Counted from the first letter of the stretch, positions 9,143-19,091 are shown. The stretch: DNA of 64,000 nt from Terrilactibacillus sp. S3-3 (GCA_030437565.1 CP129291.1:558001-622000); one strand, 5' to 3'. The notes: a model not told the origin generated them from the sequence alone. Numbers and translations are program-made.

Positions 9143-9305
9143 AAAAAAAAGACCCCTTTCTGAATAATAATGAGAGCAGTAATCGTCATCGTTTGAGGAA
9201 TCGGATGGCGAAGATGAAGGCTTGCGGCTCTAACCCAATTCCAATCATATAGAAAAATCTTATTTATTGCCATGTTTTATAGGAACGGCTTTCTGCGGAA
9301 GGTAG

Positions 9306-9342
9306 TAAAAAGCCCTGCTGCAATGAAAAAAGGCAGCAGGGC
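9306..9342 (-). terminator. Terminator of the ferredoxin gene
   Basis: On the minus strand GCCCTGCTGC and GCAGCAGGGC form a perfect ten-base-pair stem followed by TTTTT. Confidence 0.8.
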
Positions 9343-9352
9343 GCGAAGCCTA

Positions 9353-9584
9353 TTATTTGAAAAAGTCCCTGTTCAATTGAATGTATTTTTGTTCGTCTTC
9401 GGGTACTTCGTCCTCAGGATAAATGGCTTCAACAGGGCAGACAGCTTCGCAGGCACCGCAGTCGATACATACATCCGGATCGATGTACATCATTTCTTCT
9501 CCCTCGGAAATGCAGTCGACAGGGCAAGTTTCAATGCATTCGGCGGCTTTTTCATCTTTGCAAGCCGAAGATGACAAAGGCCAT
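9353..9584 (-). CDS. Ferredoxin, two iron-sulfur cluster type (frameshifted at N-terminus)
   Basis: Small acidic ferredoxin of about 77 residues. Two Cys motifs are visible: ACKDEKAAECIETCPVDC and CIDCGACEAVCPVEA, the second a canonical CxxCxxCxxxC binding one [4Fe-4S] cluster. The tail PEDEQKYIQLNRDFFK is typical of these low-potential electron carriers. The true start is probably ATG 9582-9584 (MAFVI), behind GGAG seven to ten bases upstream. A one-base indel near 9568-9575 puts this start out of frame with the rest, and the open frame otherwise runs back to 9670 through meaningless sequence. Confidence 0.85.
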
Positions 9585-9708
9585 ACCTTATATCTCCTTT
9601 CAATATGGGGAAAAATGGGCAACTTGTTGTTACTCGATTTTAGTATGACGAATTTGCTCGAAAAATTCAATGTTTATAAAAGGAAAAGCTGCGGATGATC
9701 AATTTTTA

Positions 9709-9860
9709 TCCCGCATTAACGGGCAGTAAGACTCCCACCTCAAAGCTTAAATGAATTCGAAGAAGGCAGGTGGGAGATAACTGCCCGTAAAAGCCCGATT
9801 GGTTCAACTAACAATCAGTGGGGACGAAAGAAAACCCCCACTGATTGAAGTTTCACTTTA
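9709..9860 (+). repeat. Structured dispersed repeat, copy 1 of 3
   Basis: Unit running from TCCCGCATTAACGGGC to GAAGTTTCACTTTAT. It folds into two hairpins. The first is compound: CGGGCAGT plus CTCCCACCT on the left and AGGTGGGAG plus ACTGCCCG on the right. The second is AATCAGTGGGG against CCCCCACTGATT. Related copies are at 10597-10811 (same orientation, with an insert) and 52403-52554 (opposite orientation). The last bases overlap the stop codon of the rhomboid gene. Confidence 0.8.
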
Positions 9861-10463
9861 TCTTTTTAACTTTAAAAAGAGCAGCGGGGCGAAGGCGAAT
9901 CCGCTGAGCAGTCCAAATAAGTGGCCGAGAACGTCAACATCAGGGTAAACAAATGTGCTGATTAAGCTGATGACGATGAAAACAATAAAGATGGTTCTAT
10001 CTTGGCTGGACATAAGGTCTCGCCGAAAAATGACCATATAGAGATAAAGTCCGAACAGGCCGAATATGGCGCTGCTGGCCCCGTAGTGCATTGAGCTCGC
10101 TGGTTCCAGGAATAAGGCGACGATGTTGCTGATAATGCCTGAACCGAGAAACACCGCAAGGAAGTACCCTTTGCCAAACATGGCTTCGATTGCCGGCGCA
10201 AAGATGAGAATCGCGAAAGCATTGAAAAGAAGGTGTGAAAAAGTGATATGCAAAAAAATCGGTGTGATTAACCGCCACCACTCACCTTGTAAAATGGCTC
10301 TATTAAATCCGACACTTAATTGAAAAAGCGGGTAACTAAGTCCGGTTCTTAAAAAAGTATCGGCAAGAAAGATGAGATATACCAGGATATCGATTGCAAG
10401 AATCGCGGATACGAACGGATAATGCTTCAAAAAAGTTTTAAAGTTTTCATTTCTTATAAACAA
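9858..10463 (-). CDS. ydcA: Rhomboid family intramembrane serine protease
   Basis: 201 residues, six predicted membrane helices. The rhomboid signatures are present: HITFSHLLFNAFAI in helix 2, the catalytic serine in HYGASSAIFGLFG (helix 4), and the catalytic histidine in DVLGHLFGLLSGF (helix 6). In B. subtilis ydcA also lies beside acpS (ydcB). The TTG at 10463 is preceded by GGAGGT at eleven bases; an internal ATG at 10450 is a less likely start. The gene ends inside structured repeat copy 1. Confidence 0.88.
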   Translation of the reverse strand: MFIRNENFKTFLKHYPFVSAILAIDILVYLIFLADTFLRTGLSYPLFQLSVGFNRAILQGEWWRLITPIFLHITFSHLLFNAFAILIFAPAIEAMFGKGYFLAVFLGSGIISNIVALFLEPASSMHYGASSAIFGLFGLYLYMVIFRRDLMSSQDRTIFIVFIVISLISTFVYPDVDVLGHLFGLLSGFAFAPLLFLKLKR

Positions 10464-10596
10464 AAGTTCAAACTACCTCCTTTATGGTGTGCGGGTAACG
10501 TCATGCATTAACGGCCCTGTTTAAAATGAGAGAGGGGCCGGAGAGACAGACAACTCAAGGCGCACACCGATGATCGCCTTGCGGACGCCGTTTTTG

Positions 10597-10811
10597 TCCC
10601 GCATTAACGGGCATAAGACTCCCACCTCAAGGCTTCAATGAATTCGAAAAAGCATAGGTGGGGGATAACTGCCCGTAAAAGCCCGATTTTAGGAACACAG
10701 ACTAAGGGCCACATCCTGTAGCAACGTCTGTGTGACCCACATCCTGTGGGCAAGAGCTAACAATCGGTGGGGGATGGAAGAAAACTCCCACTGATTGAAG
10801 TTTCACTTTAT
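10597..10811 (+). repeat. Structured dispersed repeat, copy 2 of 3 (with insertion)
   Basis: Same ends and hairpins as copy 1 (CGGGC ... CTCCCACCT/AGGTGGGGG ... ACTGCCCG; AATCGGTGGGGG/CTCCCACTGATT). About 65 extra bases lie between the hairpins, from about 10687 to 10760. The insert holds its own ACACAGAC/GTCTGTGT stem and the direct repeat CCACATCCTGT twice. The remaining gap up to acpS (10812-11090) holds nothing that I recognise. Confidence 0.75.
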
Positions 10812-11090
10812 TGCCGGCGCGTGATCACCTATTGATTATAATGTAAAATAAAAATAGATGTCTATTTTTAAAGAAAATAGGTGAGTGAAGGTTTTACTAG
10901 TTAAGAATACGACTCAAGAGAAAGATAAGTTGCAATAATTCATACAAAGCGCTGATCAGACCATTTGTTTTGGAGCGGATAGTCTGGGACTATAAGCAGA
11001 TTCGCTGCATGTCGTTCAGGCGCGGCTCGCCTAAGTACAGGACCCGAAGCCGTCATTTCTAAAAATATTTGAACAAAGTGAAAAAAAAAG

Positions 11091-11456
11091 ATGATTATCG
11101 GGATTGGAATCGATATGATTGAACTGAGGCGAATGGCTAAAAACATCGATCATGACGCCTTTATACATAGAGTGTTGACACCTGAAGAAAGAGAGCTGTT
11201 CAAGCCGCTTCGTAACAAAAGAAAGGCGGAATTTCTCGCCGGCCGTTTTTCGGCCAAGGAGGCCTATGCCAAAGCAAGGGGGACGGGCCTAGGAAAATCT
11301 TTGTCATTGCAAGATATTTCAATCATAAATGACAAGCTTGGCAAACCAGTTTTAAAGGACAGGAAGGCGGGGGCGGATCAAAAAATTCATCTGTCCATTA
11401 CACATACGGATGAATATGCAAGCGCCTTTGTTGTCATCGAAAGCCTGTCAAGCTAG
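11091..11456 (+). CDS. acpS: Holo-[acyl-carrier-protein] synthase
   Basis: Transfers 4'-phosphopantetheine from CoA to a serine of apo-ACP, activating fatty-acid synthesis. 121 residues, the normal length. The Mg-binding aspartate lies in IGIGIDMIELRR, the conserved F-x-x-KE-A-x-x-KA block is FSAKEAYAKARG, and the C-terminal HLSITHTDEYA is typical. The ATG at 11091 follows a run of A bases and has no good Shine-Dalgarno. The ydcA-acpS-nnr-ydcC-alr order is conserved with B. subtilis. Confidence 0.93.
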   Translation: MIIGIGIDMIELRRMAKNIDHDAFIHRVLTPEERELFKPLRNKRKAEFLAGRFSAKEAYAKARGTGLGKSLSLQDISIINDKLGKPVLKDRKAGADQKIHLSITHTDEYASAFVVIESLSS

Positions 11457-11512
11457 TCTGCATAATGGAGGACTTTGTCTCATATATTTTAAATGCGCTA
11501 GGAGGGACTATT

Positions 11513-13020
11513 GTGCACATCGTATCACGGAAAGAGATGCAAGCGGTTGATCGCTGCACGATTAACAGAGATTGGACTGCAGGGGCCGTTATTGATGGAA
11601 AACGCCGGGCGTGCGGTTTTTTCCGAATTAGTGCAAAAGCTGGGAAAAGACGAGCGAGTGGTTATTGTGATCGGAAAAGGAAATAATGGCGGGGATGGAT
11701 TTGTCGTGGCCAGGTATTTGCTCGATACGCCGCATGAACTGCAGGTGTGGGTTATGCCGGAGCAGGCGGAGATTACCGGAGACGCTGCGTATCATCTACA
11801 TGCTTTCCTGCAGCAGGGGGAGAAATCAGGATTATCGGTCAGGAACGCGAGCGGTTTGCGGAAAGCATTGAACGGGCGACCTTTATCATCGATGCCTTGC
11901 TTGGAACAGGGATTCACGGTGAACCTTACCCATCCTATGTTGAAGTCATTCACCGTATCAATCAGGCACCGGGCAAGGTCGTTTCCGTTGATTTGCCGAG
12001 CGGTGTGCCTGCCGACGGAACCCCCTTCAGCCATGAAGCAGTGAAGGCGGACATCACCTATACGCTCAGTGCCCGAAGCTGGCCATGTATACACAGCCGG
12101 CGGCCCAATGTTTCGGGGAGTGCCATATTGTCGATATTGGCATCCCCGCCGCAGCGATCAAGCGCCAGGACTTTAAAAGAAAGGTGCGGACGGCAGGAGA
12201 TGTCATTCGGACATTGCCGAAGCGCAATCCATTCTCTCATAAAGGGTCGTATGGAAAAGGACTGCTTATCGCCGGTTCGGAGACACTCCCCGGCGCGGCA
12301 TTTTTCTCAGCCAAAGCGGCGCTGCGCTCAGGCATCGGACTATTGACGCTGAGCGTTCCGGACAGCGTGCGGCCGATTGTTGCCGCCCGCCTGCCAGAGA
12401 CGATGCATATGCCGCGGCAAACGCTTGACTATCGCCATATGACCGGTATTGCCATCGGGCCGGGACTCGGCCGTGAAAAAGAAAAGGCGGCGCTCGTCAA
12501 AAGCGTGCTTGAGTATGATCAAGTGCCTTGCGTCATCGATGCGGACGGACTCTTCCATCTGAAAAATTATCTTCACTTGCTGAACGAACGCAAGAGCCCG
12601 GTCGTCCTCACGCCGCATCCGGGAGAGATGGCCCGTCTTCTGGATGTTTCCATTGAAGATGTCGAAAGCGACCGCTTTGGGGTGTCGAAAGCTTTTGCTG
12701 AAAAGTATCAGGTTTATCTTGTTTTAAAAGGCAGGCACACGATTGTAACCGCACCGGACGGCCGGCAAACGGTCAATCCGACCGGAAACCCGGCTCTTGC
12801 CAAAGGCGGATCCGGCGATGTGCTGACGGGCATTGTGTTTGCCTTTATTCTCCAGCATGAACAGATTTTTGACGCCATCTGCAATGCGGTTTACATTCAC
12901 GGTGCAGTGGCGGATAAACTGGTGCGGACGGCGCATTCTATGCTGGATGTCCTTGCCTCCGACGTTATCGACCATATTCCGATCGTCTTGTATGATCTTT
13001 ACCGTGATGCGACGTGCTAG
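11513..13020 (+). CDS. nnr: Bifunctional NAD(P)H-hydrate repair enzyme (epimerase/dehydratase; frameshifted)
   Basis: Repairs hydrated NAD(P)H. The N-terminal YjeF/AIBP epimerase domain shows PLLMENAGRAV, VIGKGNNGGDGFVVARYL, IDALLGTGI and SVDLPSGV. The C-terminal ADP-dependent dehydratase domain shows SHKGSYGKGLLIAGS, AIGPGLG, VLTPHPGEMARLL and the ribokinase-like NPALAKGGSGDVLTGI. The GTG at 11513 follows GGAGGG by six bases. Three indels break the gene: near 11570-11580, near 11815-11825, and at 12070-12073, where one C is missing so that TLSA should continue PKLAMYTQPAAQ. Fused NnrE-NnrD proteins of about 500 residues are the usual bacterial form. Confidence 0.9.
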
Positions 13021-13069
13021 CATAGAATCCCTCCTTTGTCATTGAAAAGAGGCAAAGGGGTTGATAATC

Positions 13070-14128
13070 ATGAAGAAAGTGGCAAGTTTCCTTTTAATTG
13101 GCGCCATGCTTTTAGTTGTCTTGTCGGGATGCATGAAGAAGTCGGAGAAAGATGTGGTCTCGGATCTTGGCAAAAGAGTGGAGGATCTGGGCGGGTACAA
13201 AACGGAGGCAACAATGACTTTTCAGCACAGCGGCAAGAAACAGATCTATCATGCCGACATCTGGTTTAAGAAACCATCTTATTACAAGGTCGTGCTCTCG
13301 GATGGCAAAAAAGAGAACACACAGATGATTCTGCGCAATAAAGACGGTGTGTTCGTCCTGACGCCTTCGCTAAACAAGAGCTACCGTTTTGACAGCGACT
13401 GGCCGAATAATCGCAGCCAGGCCTATCTCTATCATTCACTAGCAAAGGATATATTGAATGACCCGGATCCGAGTTTTCAAGCAAAAGACGATCGCTACAT
13501 TTTTAAAACAAAAACCAACTACAACACGACGGAGCTTGCCAATCAGCAGATCACACTAAAGAAAGAAGATCTGACGCCGTCCGGTGTTCAGGTGATGGAT
13601 AAAGATATGAATGTAATTGTCAATGTCGCGTTTAAAAAGTTCACGCTGAATCCAAGGTTCAATAAAAAGACGTTCGATGTGAAGTCGAATATGACCGCGG
13701 CGAGAATCGACGACGCCGCATCCGCTTCGAGCCAGCTTGAGGGATTTAAGTTAAATTACCCGACTGTCAAGTTTGATAAAACACGTCTGTCGATTATGAA
13801 GCCGGAAAACACCGGCGGAACACAAAAATATGTGTTAAAGTACACCGGCAAAAGTCCTTTTACCCTGATTGAGTCGAAAAGTGAAGTGGCGGCCTCCAGC
13901 GTGCCGGTAACGGCAATCGGCGACCCGGCCAATTTAGGCTTTACGGTCGGCTCGATAACTGAACATTCGCTTTCATGGTCCAGCGGCGGAACGGACTATT
14001 ACCTCGCTTCATCCAAATTAAACCAGGATGAACTGATTGAAGTCGCTCAGTCGCTGATGGAAAAAAGTGATCAAATAGGCATCCTGTTGCTATTTGCTGA
14101 AAGGGCCCTCGCGAACGCGAGGGCCTGA
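13070..14128 (+). CDS. ydcC: YdcC-like sporulation lipoprotein (LolA-fold)
   Basis: Outer-surface lipoprotein with signal peptide MKKVASFLLIGAMLLVVLSG and lipobox LSGC (Cys near residue 19). The mature part is a LolA/GerS-like beta-barrel fold, with GGYKTEATMTFQ, KPSYYKVVL and LTPSLNKSYRFDSDWP as in B. subtilis YdcC. The ATG at 13070 is nine bases after AAAGGGG. The last residues (ILLLFAERALANARA) read into a strong GC hairpin at 14104-14125. A one-base error in the A run near 14060 would instead give a stop after EKVIK, before the hairpin, so the true end may be near 14070. It lies between nnr and alr as in B. subtilis. Confidence 0.85.
   Translation: MKKVASFLLIGAMLLVVLSGCMKKSEKDVVSDLGKRVEDLGGYKTEATMTFQHSGKKQIYHADIWFKKPSYYKVVLSDGKKENTQMILRNKDGVFVLTPSLNKSYRFDSDWPNNRSQAYLYHSLAKDILNDPDPSFQAKDDRYIFKTKTNYNTTELANQQITLKKEDLTPSGVQVMDKDMNVIVNVAFKKFTLNPRFNKKTFDVKSNMTAARIDDAASASSQLEGFKLNYPTVKFDKTRLSIMKPENTGGTQKYVLKYTGKSPFTLIESKSEVAASSVPVTAIGDPANLGFTVGSITEHSLSWSSGGTDYYLASSKLNQDELIEVAQSLMEKSDQIGILLLFAERALANARA
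14104..14125 (+). terminator. Strong GC hairpin after ydcC
   Basis: GGCCCTCGCG, AA, CGCGAGGGCC: a perfect ten-base-pair stem overlapping the apparent end of ydcC. No clear T run follows, so its role as terminator is uncertain. Confidence 0.4.
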
Positions 14129-14326
14129 ATGTTTGTCGAAAAAAGATAAAAGTTGGCAATAAACCTTTCTCTTTTAATCAATACGTGATTAAATAGAGTC
14201 AAGATACGCCGTCAGAGCCTGAAGGCAGAAGGTAACGCCCATCCGCCGGCGGTTGTTTTTTTAAAGATAAGCTGATAAAATAACTTTTTCAATCAAATTT
14301 TTAAAATCAAAAGAGGTCTATAAACG

Positions 14327-15510
14327 ATGGAAATGCCTTTTTACCGGGACACTTGGGTTGAAATTGATTTGGATGCCGTTGAACAGAACGTGGCAAACAT
14401 GAAGCGGAGGCTGCCTTCAGACATGGTGATGATGGCTGTTGTCAAAGCGAACGGCTATGGGCACGGCGCTCTTGAAGTCGCAAAGACGGCGCTCGAAGCC
14501 GGTGCGGAGTGGCTGGCGGTCGCTTTGCTGGATGAGGCCGTCGCTCTGCGAAAAAAACGGGATTGATGCTCCGATTCTTGTGCTTGGTCCTATCCGCGCG
14601 ACGGATATTGTTGTTGCGGCAAAATATCACATCTCGCTGACAGTTTTTCAGCCGGAATGGGTCGAACAAGCTTCTCAAGGCTATCAATCTGAAGAGCCCG
14701 TCTTTTTCCACATTAAATGTGACACCGGCATGGGGAGAATCGGAATTCGCCGTTCTGATGAGGCCAAAGCGCTGGTTGAACAAATCAAAAAAGATGAACG
14801 TTTCGTCATCGAAGGGGCGTTTACCCATTTCTCGACAGCCGATGAAGATGACGCCACTTATTTTGAAAAACAATATCATCAGTTCGAAACCATGATCGGC
14901 TGGCTCGCCGAATACGGGATTCATCCGAACATCATTCATTGCGGGAACAGCGCGGCAACGCTGAAATACCCGGCGGCGAAGCGGAACCTGTTCAATATGG
15001 TACGCTATGGCGTGGCGATGTACGGCATGTCGCCGTCTCCGGAAATGAAAGATCACTCCATTTGAATTAAAACCGGCGTTTTCCCTGCACAGCCGATTGA
15101 CGCATGTCAAAAAAGTGGAGGCGGGTGCGGCGATCAGTTACGGGGCGATGTATCATGCACCTGATGCCGAATGGATCGGCACGGTACCGATCGGCTACGC
15201 GGACGGCTGGATCAGGGCGCTTGGAGGAGCGGATGTCCTAATCGGCGGAAAGCGCTGCCCGATTGTCGGCCGGATTTGCATGGACCAGCTGATGTGCCGC
15301 CTGCCGCGGGAAATAGCTGTCGGAACAGAAGTCACACTCATCGGTCAAGATGGAAAAAATGAAATAACGGCCGATGATCTTGCCGAAAAACTGCAAACGA
15401 TCAATTATGAAGTGACCTGCATGATTAGTCCGCGTGTTCCAAGGATATACTTTAGAAATGAGACAAAAGTGAAAGTGGACAATCCTGTTTTGTCATGGTT
15501 GGAAAAATAA
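14327..15510 (+). CDS. alr: Alanine racemase (frameshifted)
   Basis: PLP enzyme making D-alanine for peptidoglycan. The PLP lysine lies in [17 protein letters not shown] (about residue 40) and the second catalytic base, tyrosine, in [12 protein letters not shown]. Other family blocks are [41 protein letters not shown] and [10 protein letters not shown]. Two indels interrupt it: in the A run at 14551-14557 and near 15055-15065. The corrected length is about 394 residues, within the normal range. The ATG at 14327 follows AGAGGTC. The mazEF genes follow, as in B. subtilis. Confidence 0.93.
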
Positions 15511-15610
15511 CCCGTTTTTGTCGAAAAAGCGCTTTGCAATTCCATTTCGGGAATGATATGATAAACTTTAGAATAGATTTGAATCGTACTGATATGTTGG
15601 AGGTGCGCCC

Positions 15611-15889
15611 ATGCCGGAATCAAATTTAAAAGAAATTATCTTAAATTTGCCGCAGCATTTGATTAATGAGATCGACGGCTATTCTCAACAAGATAAAGTC
15701 AATCGCAATGAATTTCTTCATCGCGCTATCAGGATGTATCTGCGCGAACGAAATAAGCGCCAAGTCCGTGAGTCCATGCGCCAAGGGTACATGGAAATGG
15801 CCAAGATCAATCTCCACATTGCTTCCGAGGCATTCCTTGCTGAGGAGGAGGCAGAGATCACACTTGAACGCCTTGTCAGCGGGGTGTAG
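15611..15889 (+). CDS. ndoAI: Antitoxin EndoAI (MazE type, ribbon-helix-helix)
   Basis: 92-residue ribbon-helix-helix protein that neutralises the MazF/EndoA toxin and represses its own operon. The N-terminal strand-helix block is [17 protein letters not shown], and the C-terminal toxin-binding part is [24 protein letters not shown], close to B. subtilis EndoAI. The ATG at 15611 follows GGAGGTG. The toxin gene starts five bases after the stop. Confidence 0.9.
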   Translation: MPESNLKEIILNLPQHLINEIDGYSQQDKVNRNEFLHRAIRMYLRERNKRQVRESMRQGYMEMAKINLHIASEAFLAEEEAEITLERLVSGV

Positions 15890-15894
15890 GTAGG

Positions 15895-16244
15895 GTGATT
15901 GTTAAACGCGGCGATGTCTATTTTGCCGATCTCTCACCCGTTGTCGGTTCTGAGCAAGGTGGCGTTCGCCCAGTTCTCATTATTCAAAATGATATCGGCA
16001 ACCGATTCAGCCCGACCGTTGTGGTTGCGGCGATTACTGCACAGATTCAAAACCCAAATTGCCAACTCATGTGGAAATTGATGCCAAGAAGTATGGGTTT
16101 GATCGCGATTCAGTGATTTTGCTTGAACAAATTAGAACGATTGATAAGCAGAGATTGACCGACAAGATTACGCATCTTGATGAAGAGATGATGAGCCGCG
16201 TCAATGAAGCCATCCAGATTAGTCTGAGTTTGGTAGACTTTTAA
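15895..16244 (+). CDS. ndoA: Endoribonuclease EndoA (MazF toxin; frameshifted)
   Basis: mRNA interferase of the MazF/PemK family (EndoA of B. subtilis cuts at UACAU). The start GTG-ATT-GTT gives [23 protein letters not shown], followed by [24 protein letters not shown], all family signatures. An indel near 16050-16060 splits the gene; the second half reads [33 protein letters not shown] and carries the catalytic-site loops. Restored length is about 116 residues, the usual size. It is translationally close to ndoAI and ends before a terminator. Confidence 0.92.
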
Positions 16245-16251
16245 TCATTTT

Positions 16252-16300
16252 GAGACATTTACCTTCTTAATAAGAAGCAGCGGATGTCTCTTTTTTTTTT
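16252..16300 (+). terminator. Terminator after mazEF
   Basis: GAGACAT (16252-16258) pairs with ATGTCTC (16284-16290), with CTTCTTAATAAGAAG forming an inner stem, and ten T bases follow. Confidence 0.8.
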
Positions 16301-16440
16301 CCCAATTGTTTCTCTTTCGCGGGACCGTAAGCATTTTTATTTCTTTTCCCTTTTTTTGTCAGTAAGAAAACGTTTGCTTTACACATTCAGGCATGAAATA
16401 ATAAATAAAAAAAAAAGAAACTTTTAAAGGGGTGGAGAGA

Positions 16441-17272
16441 GTGGAACCAGAGGTCACTCAATATATCAGAGAGAGAAAAGACATCATTTTTTCACGCTGG
16501 ATGGACCAAATGAACCAGGAAGCGGCGCGGGCAAAAGATGATATTTCTTATAACAATGGAACTCGCGAATGAAAACTTTATAGATATTATTTATACATAT
16601 CTATCAAACGATGAAAACCCGACGGATGTGGACGACTTTGTTACACGGATTTTGCAGTTCGGCTGGCCGATTACTTATTTGACAAGAGGTTTTCAAATTT
16701 CTCGCCGCGTGCTGCTTGAAATTATGAACGAAGAAAAACATTCGGACACGGTGAATCTGCTGAAAGTGTGCCAGCATGCGGATGCGATGATCGAACCGAT
16801 TTTCAGCCGGCTAGTGAAGGACGTTGCCCAAAAATGGGAGCATACGGTTGCGATGCAAAAAACAGCCCTGATGGAATTGTCGGCTCCGCTGATCCCTGTC
16901 ATGAGGAATATTTCCATTATGCCGCTGATCGGCACGATCGATACCGAGAGAGCGAAACTGATTATGGAAAATCTGCTTCAGGGCGTCATCGATCATCATG
17001 CCGAAGTTGTTCTAATAGACATTACCGGCGTCCCGGTTGTCGACACGATGGTCGCCCATCATATTATTCAGGCTTCCGAAGCGGTTAAACTCGTCGGAGC
17101 TGAGTGTATTTTGGTCGGCATACGCCCGGAAATCGCCCAAACCATCATCCATTTGGGCATTGAACTCGGCGAACTGAAAACAAAAAGTTCCCTGCAAAAA
17201 GGGATTCAAACTGCGCTGGCGATGACAAAAAGGAAAATCGTCGACGCGACTGATCGGGGGGGTGCGGATTGA
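16441..17272 (+). CDS. rsbR: RsbR stressosome co-antagonist (frameshifted near N-terminus)
   Basis: RsbR proteins and RsbS build the stressosome that holds RsbT until stress. The N-terminal non-heme globin-like part is about 150 residues, and the C-terminal STAS domain starts near [20 protein letters not shown]. The two phosphorylatable threonines are visible in GTIDTERAK and [11 protein letters not shown]. The GTG at 16441 ([20 protein letters not shown]) follows GGGGTGGAGAGA. An indel near 16548-16556 breaks the frame after AKDDIS. The stop overlaps the rsbS start by four bases (TTGA). A weak vegetative promoter candidate is TTGCTT-17-AATAAT at about 16372-16400. Confidence 0.92.
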
Positions 17273-17625
17273 GAATACCGATTCTAAAATTACAGGATTA
17301 TCTGCTTATCTCCATTCAGGTGGAACTAGATGACAAAACAGTTGTTCAATTTCAACAGGATTTGTTGGAGAAGATTCATCATACCGGGGCCAGGGGCGTG
17401 GTGATCGATTTAACGACGGTGGATATGATTGACTCTTATATAGCCAAAATTTTTGGCGACGTCGTAAAGATGTCCAAGCTGCTTGGAGCACGCGTTGTCC
17501 TCACAGGAATGCGTCCTGCAGTGGCGATTACCCTGACCGATCTTGGAATTAAAATGAAAGATATTCCAACGGCGATTGATTTAGAAAAAGGGTTTGCGAA
17601 ATTGCAACAGGAATTGGGGGAATGA
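17269..17625 (+). CDS. rsbS: RsbS stressosome scaffold, antagonist of RsbT
   Basis: Single-STAS-domain protein of 118 residues. The serine phosphorylated by RsbT lies in [16 protein letters not shown]. It starts with TTG ([13 protein letters not shown]) overlapping the rsbR stop, and its own stop overlaps the rsbT start (ATGA), so the genes are translationally coupled. No frameshift. Confidence 0.94.
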   Translation: MRIPILKLQDYLLISIQVELDDKTVVQFQQDLLEKIHHTGARGVVIDLTTVDMIDSYIAKIFGDVVKMSKLLGARVVLTGMRPAVAITLTDLGIKMKDIPTAIDLEKGFAKLQQELGE

Positions 17626-18059
17626 TCATGGACACCCGTTCCTGCGTCAAAATAAAAAACGAGTGGGATATTGTTCAAGCCAGACAGCTTGGACGGAATT
17701 TATCAAAACAGATGGGATTCGGTCAAGTGGATCAAGCGCGGATCACGACTGCAATCTCTGAATTGGCAAGAAACATCTACCTATATGCACAAACAGGAAT
17801 CATAGAAATTGAGATTGTCAGGAACATAGAAAAGATGGGATTGAAGATTGTTGCCAAAGATCAGGGTCCGGGCATAAAAGATATCCGGCAAGTGATGATG
17901 GACGGCTATACCACTTCCGGCGGTTTGGGGGCTGGCCTTCCCGGTGTCAAACGCTTGATGGATGAATTCAACATCCATTCCCAGGTTGGACAAGGGACGG
18001 AAATCGTTGCCATTAAGTGGCTTCGCAGGGCCAGGGCTAGAGAGGGACTCACTGTAGAC
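17622..18059 (+). CDS. rsbT: RsbT switch protein/serine kinase (no stop before rsbU)
   Basis: GHKL-type kinase that phosphorylates RsbS and RsbR and then activates the RsbU phosphatase. ATP-site motifs are [16 protein letters not shown] (N box), [11 protein letters not shown] (G1) and [16 protein letters not shown] (G2). The homologous part ends at AIKWLRR (about 18029). Here the frame has no stop and reads straight into rsbU, giving one 290-codon open frame up to the next indel. In relatives rsbT and rsbU are separate. A single indel after 18020 would restore a stop (TAG at 18037-18039 or 18054-18056). I end the feature just before the rsbU start codon. Confidence 0.88.
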
Positions 18060-19065
18060 ATGGATCAGGGCAAAGGGTTGGAAGATTATGAAAGTATGTT
18101 GATCAATTACATTGCACACAAGAAAGAAAGAACGCTTTATAACGGTCAAAAGCTGAGCAGAAAAATGATCGAACACAACGTATCGCCCGATGAAGTCGTC
18201 AGCATGCATATTGACGTGCTCAATCGGCTCCTGCCGGGTCTTGATGAAAGAGTTCGGGCTTCATTTGATTTTTTGCTTGAAGTCATGGTGGGCTACGGTT
18301 TTGCTTATCGTGAACATCAGAGTCTAAGAGATCGCCAACTCCAGCTCGATGCTGAAATTAATATTGCGGCGAATGTGCAGCAATCTTTGCTCGAAGGAAC
18401 GATTCCTTCGTGTGATTTTGTCGATATCGGTGTGATCAGTACGCCGGCAAAAAAAGATGAGCGGCGATTATTATCAATTTGTCAAGGACGATGATAATTT
18501 TCTAAGCGTTGCGGTTGCCGATATTGTCGGCAAGGGGATTCCGGCGGCCATGTGTATGTCGATGATCAAGTACGCGATGGACAGTCTCCCCGAGCAGCGC
18601 CGCGAACCTCATGCCGTGCTCGCCAGCCTGAATCACGTCGTTGAACAAAATGTTGATCCAAGTATGTTTATCACGATGTTCTACGGTTTTTACAACACCG
18701 GCACCAGGGAATTCTTTTTCGCTTCTGCCGGACACGAGCCGGGTTTTTACTACTCGCAGGCGGAAGATTCATTTGAAGAACTTGAAGCGAGAGGCCTGGT
18801 ATTAGGATTATCGAAAAAAACGAAATATAATGAATATGTTAAATCCATTCATCCCGGAGATATGATCGTGCTGCTTTCGGATGGTGTCACCGAGTGCCGG
18901 ACGAAGAGCAGGTTCATTGAGAGAGATGAGATTGTGGCGATCATTCGCCGAAATATGTGCTTATCCGCTCAACAAATTGTTGATAACGTTTTCTATGAAC
19001 TGGAAAGGCTGCAAGACTTCGAACTGCGCGATGACTTTACACTCATTGTGATGATGAAGTTCTAA
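18060..19065 (+). CDS. rsbU: RsbU PP2C phosphatase, environmental stress input (frameshifted)
   Basis: Dephosphorylates RsbV when bound by RsbT. The N-terminal RsbT-binding helical domain (about residues 1-85) is followed by a PPM/PP2C phosphatase domain with SGDYYQFVKDDDNFLSVAVADIVGKG, PAAMCMSMIKYAMDSL, ASAGHEPGFYYS and VLLSDGVTECR, which carry the metal-binding aspartates. The 7-A run at 18449-18455 holds one base too many: with six, STPAK continues directly as KMSGDYYQF. The ATG at 18060 is likely (GGGACTC upstream), but the upstream frame is open into rsbT. Confidence 0.92.
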
Positions 19066-19091
19066 GTTTATTTCAAAAAACAAACGGGTAT
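19066..19091 (+). promoter_or_regulatory. SigB-dependent promoter of rsbV-rsbW-sigB-rsbX
   Basis: GTTTAT, 14 bases, GGGTAT: an almost perfect match to the SigB consensus (GTTTaa-N12-15-GGGTAT), lying directly between rsbU and rsbV. B. subtilis has its autoregulatory SigB promoter in the same place, in front of rsbV. Confidence 0.85.
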
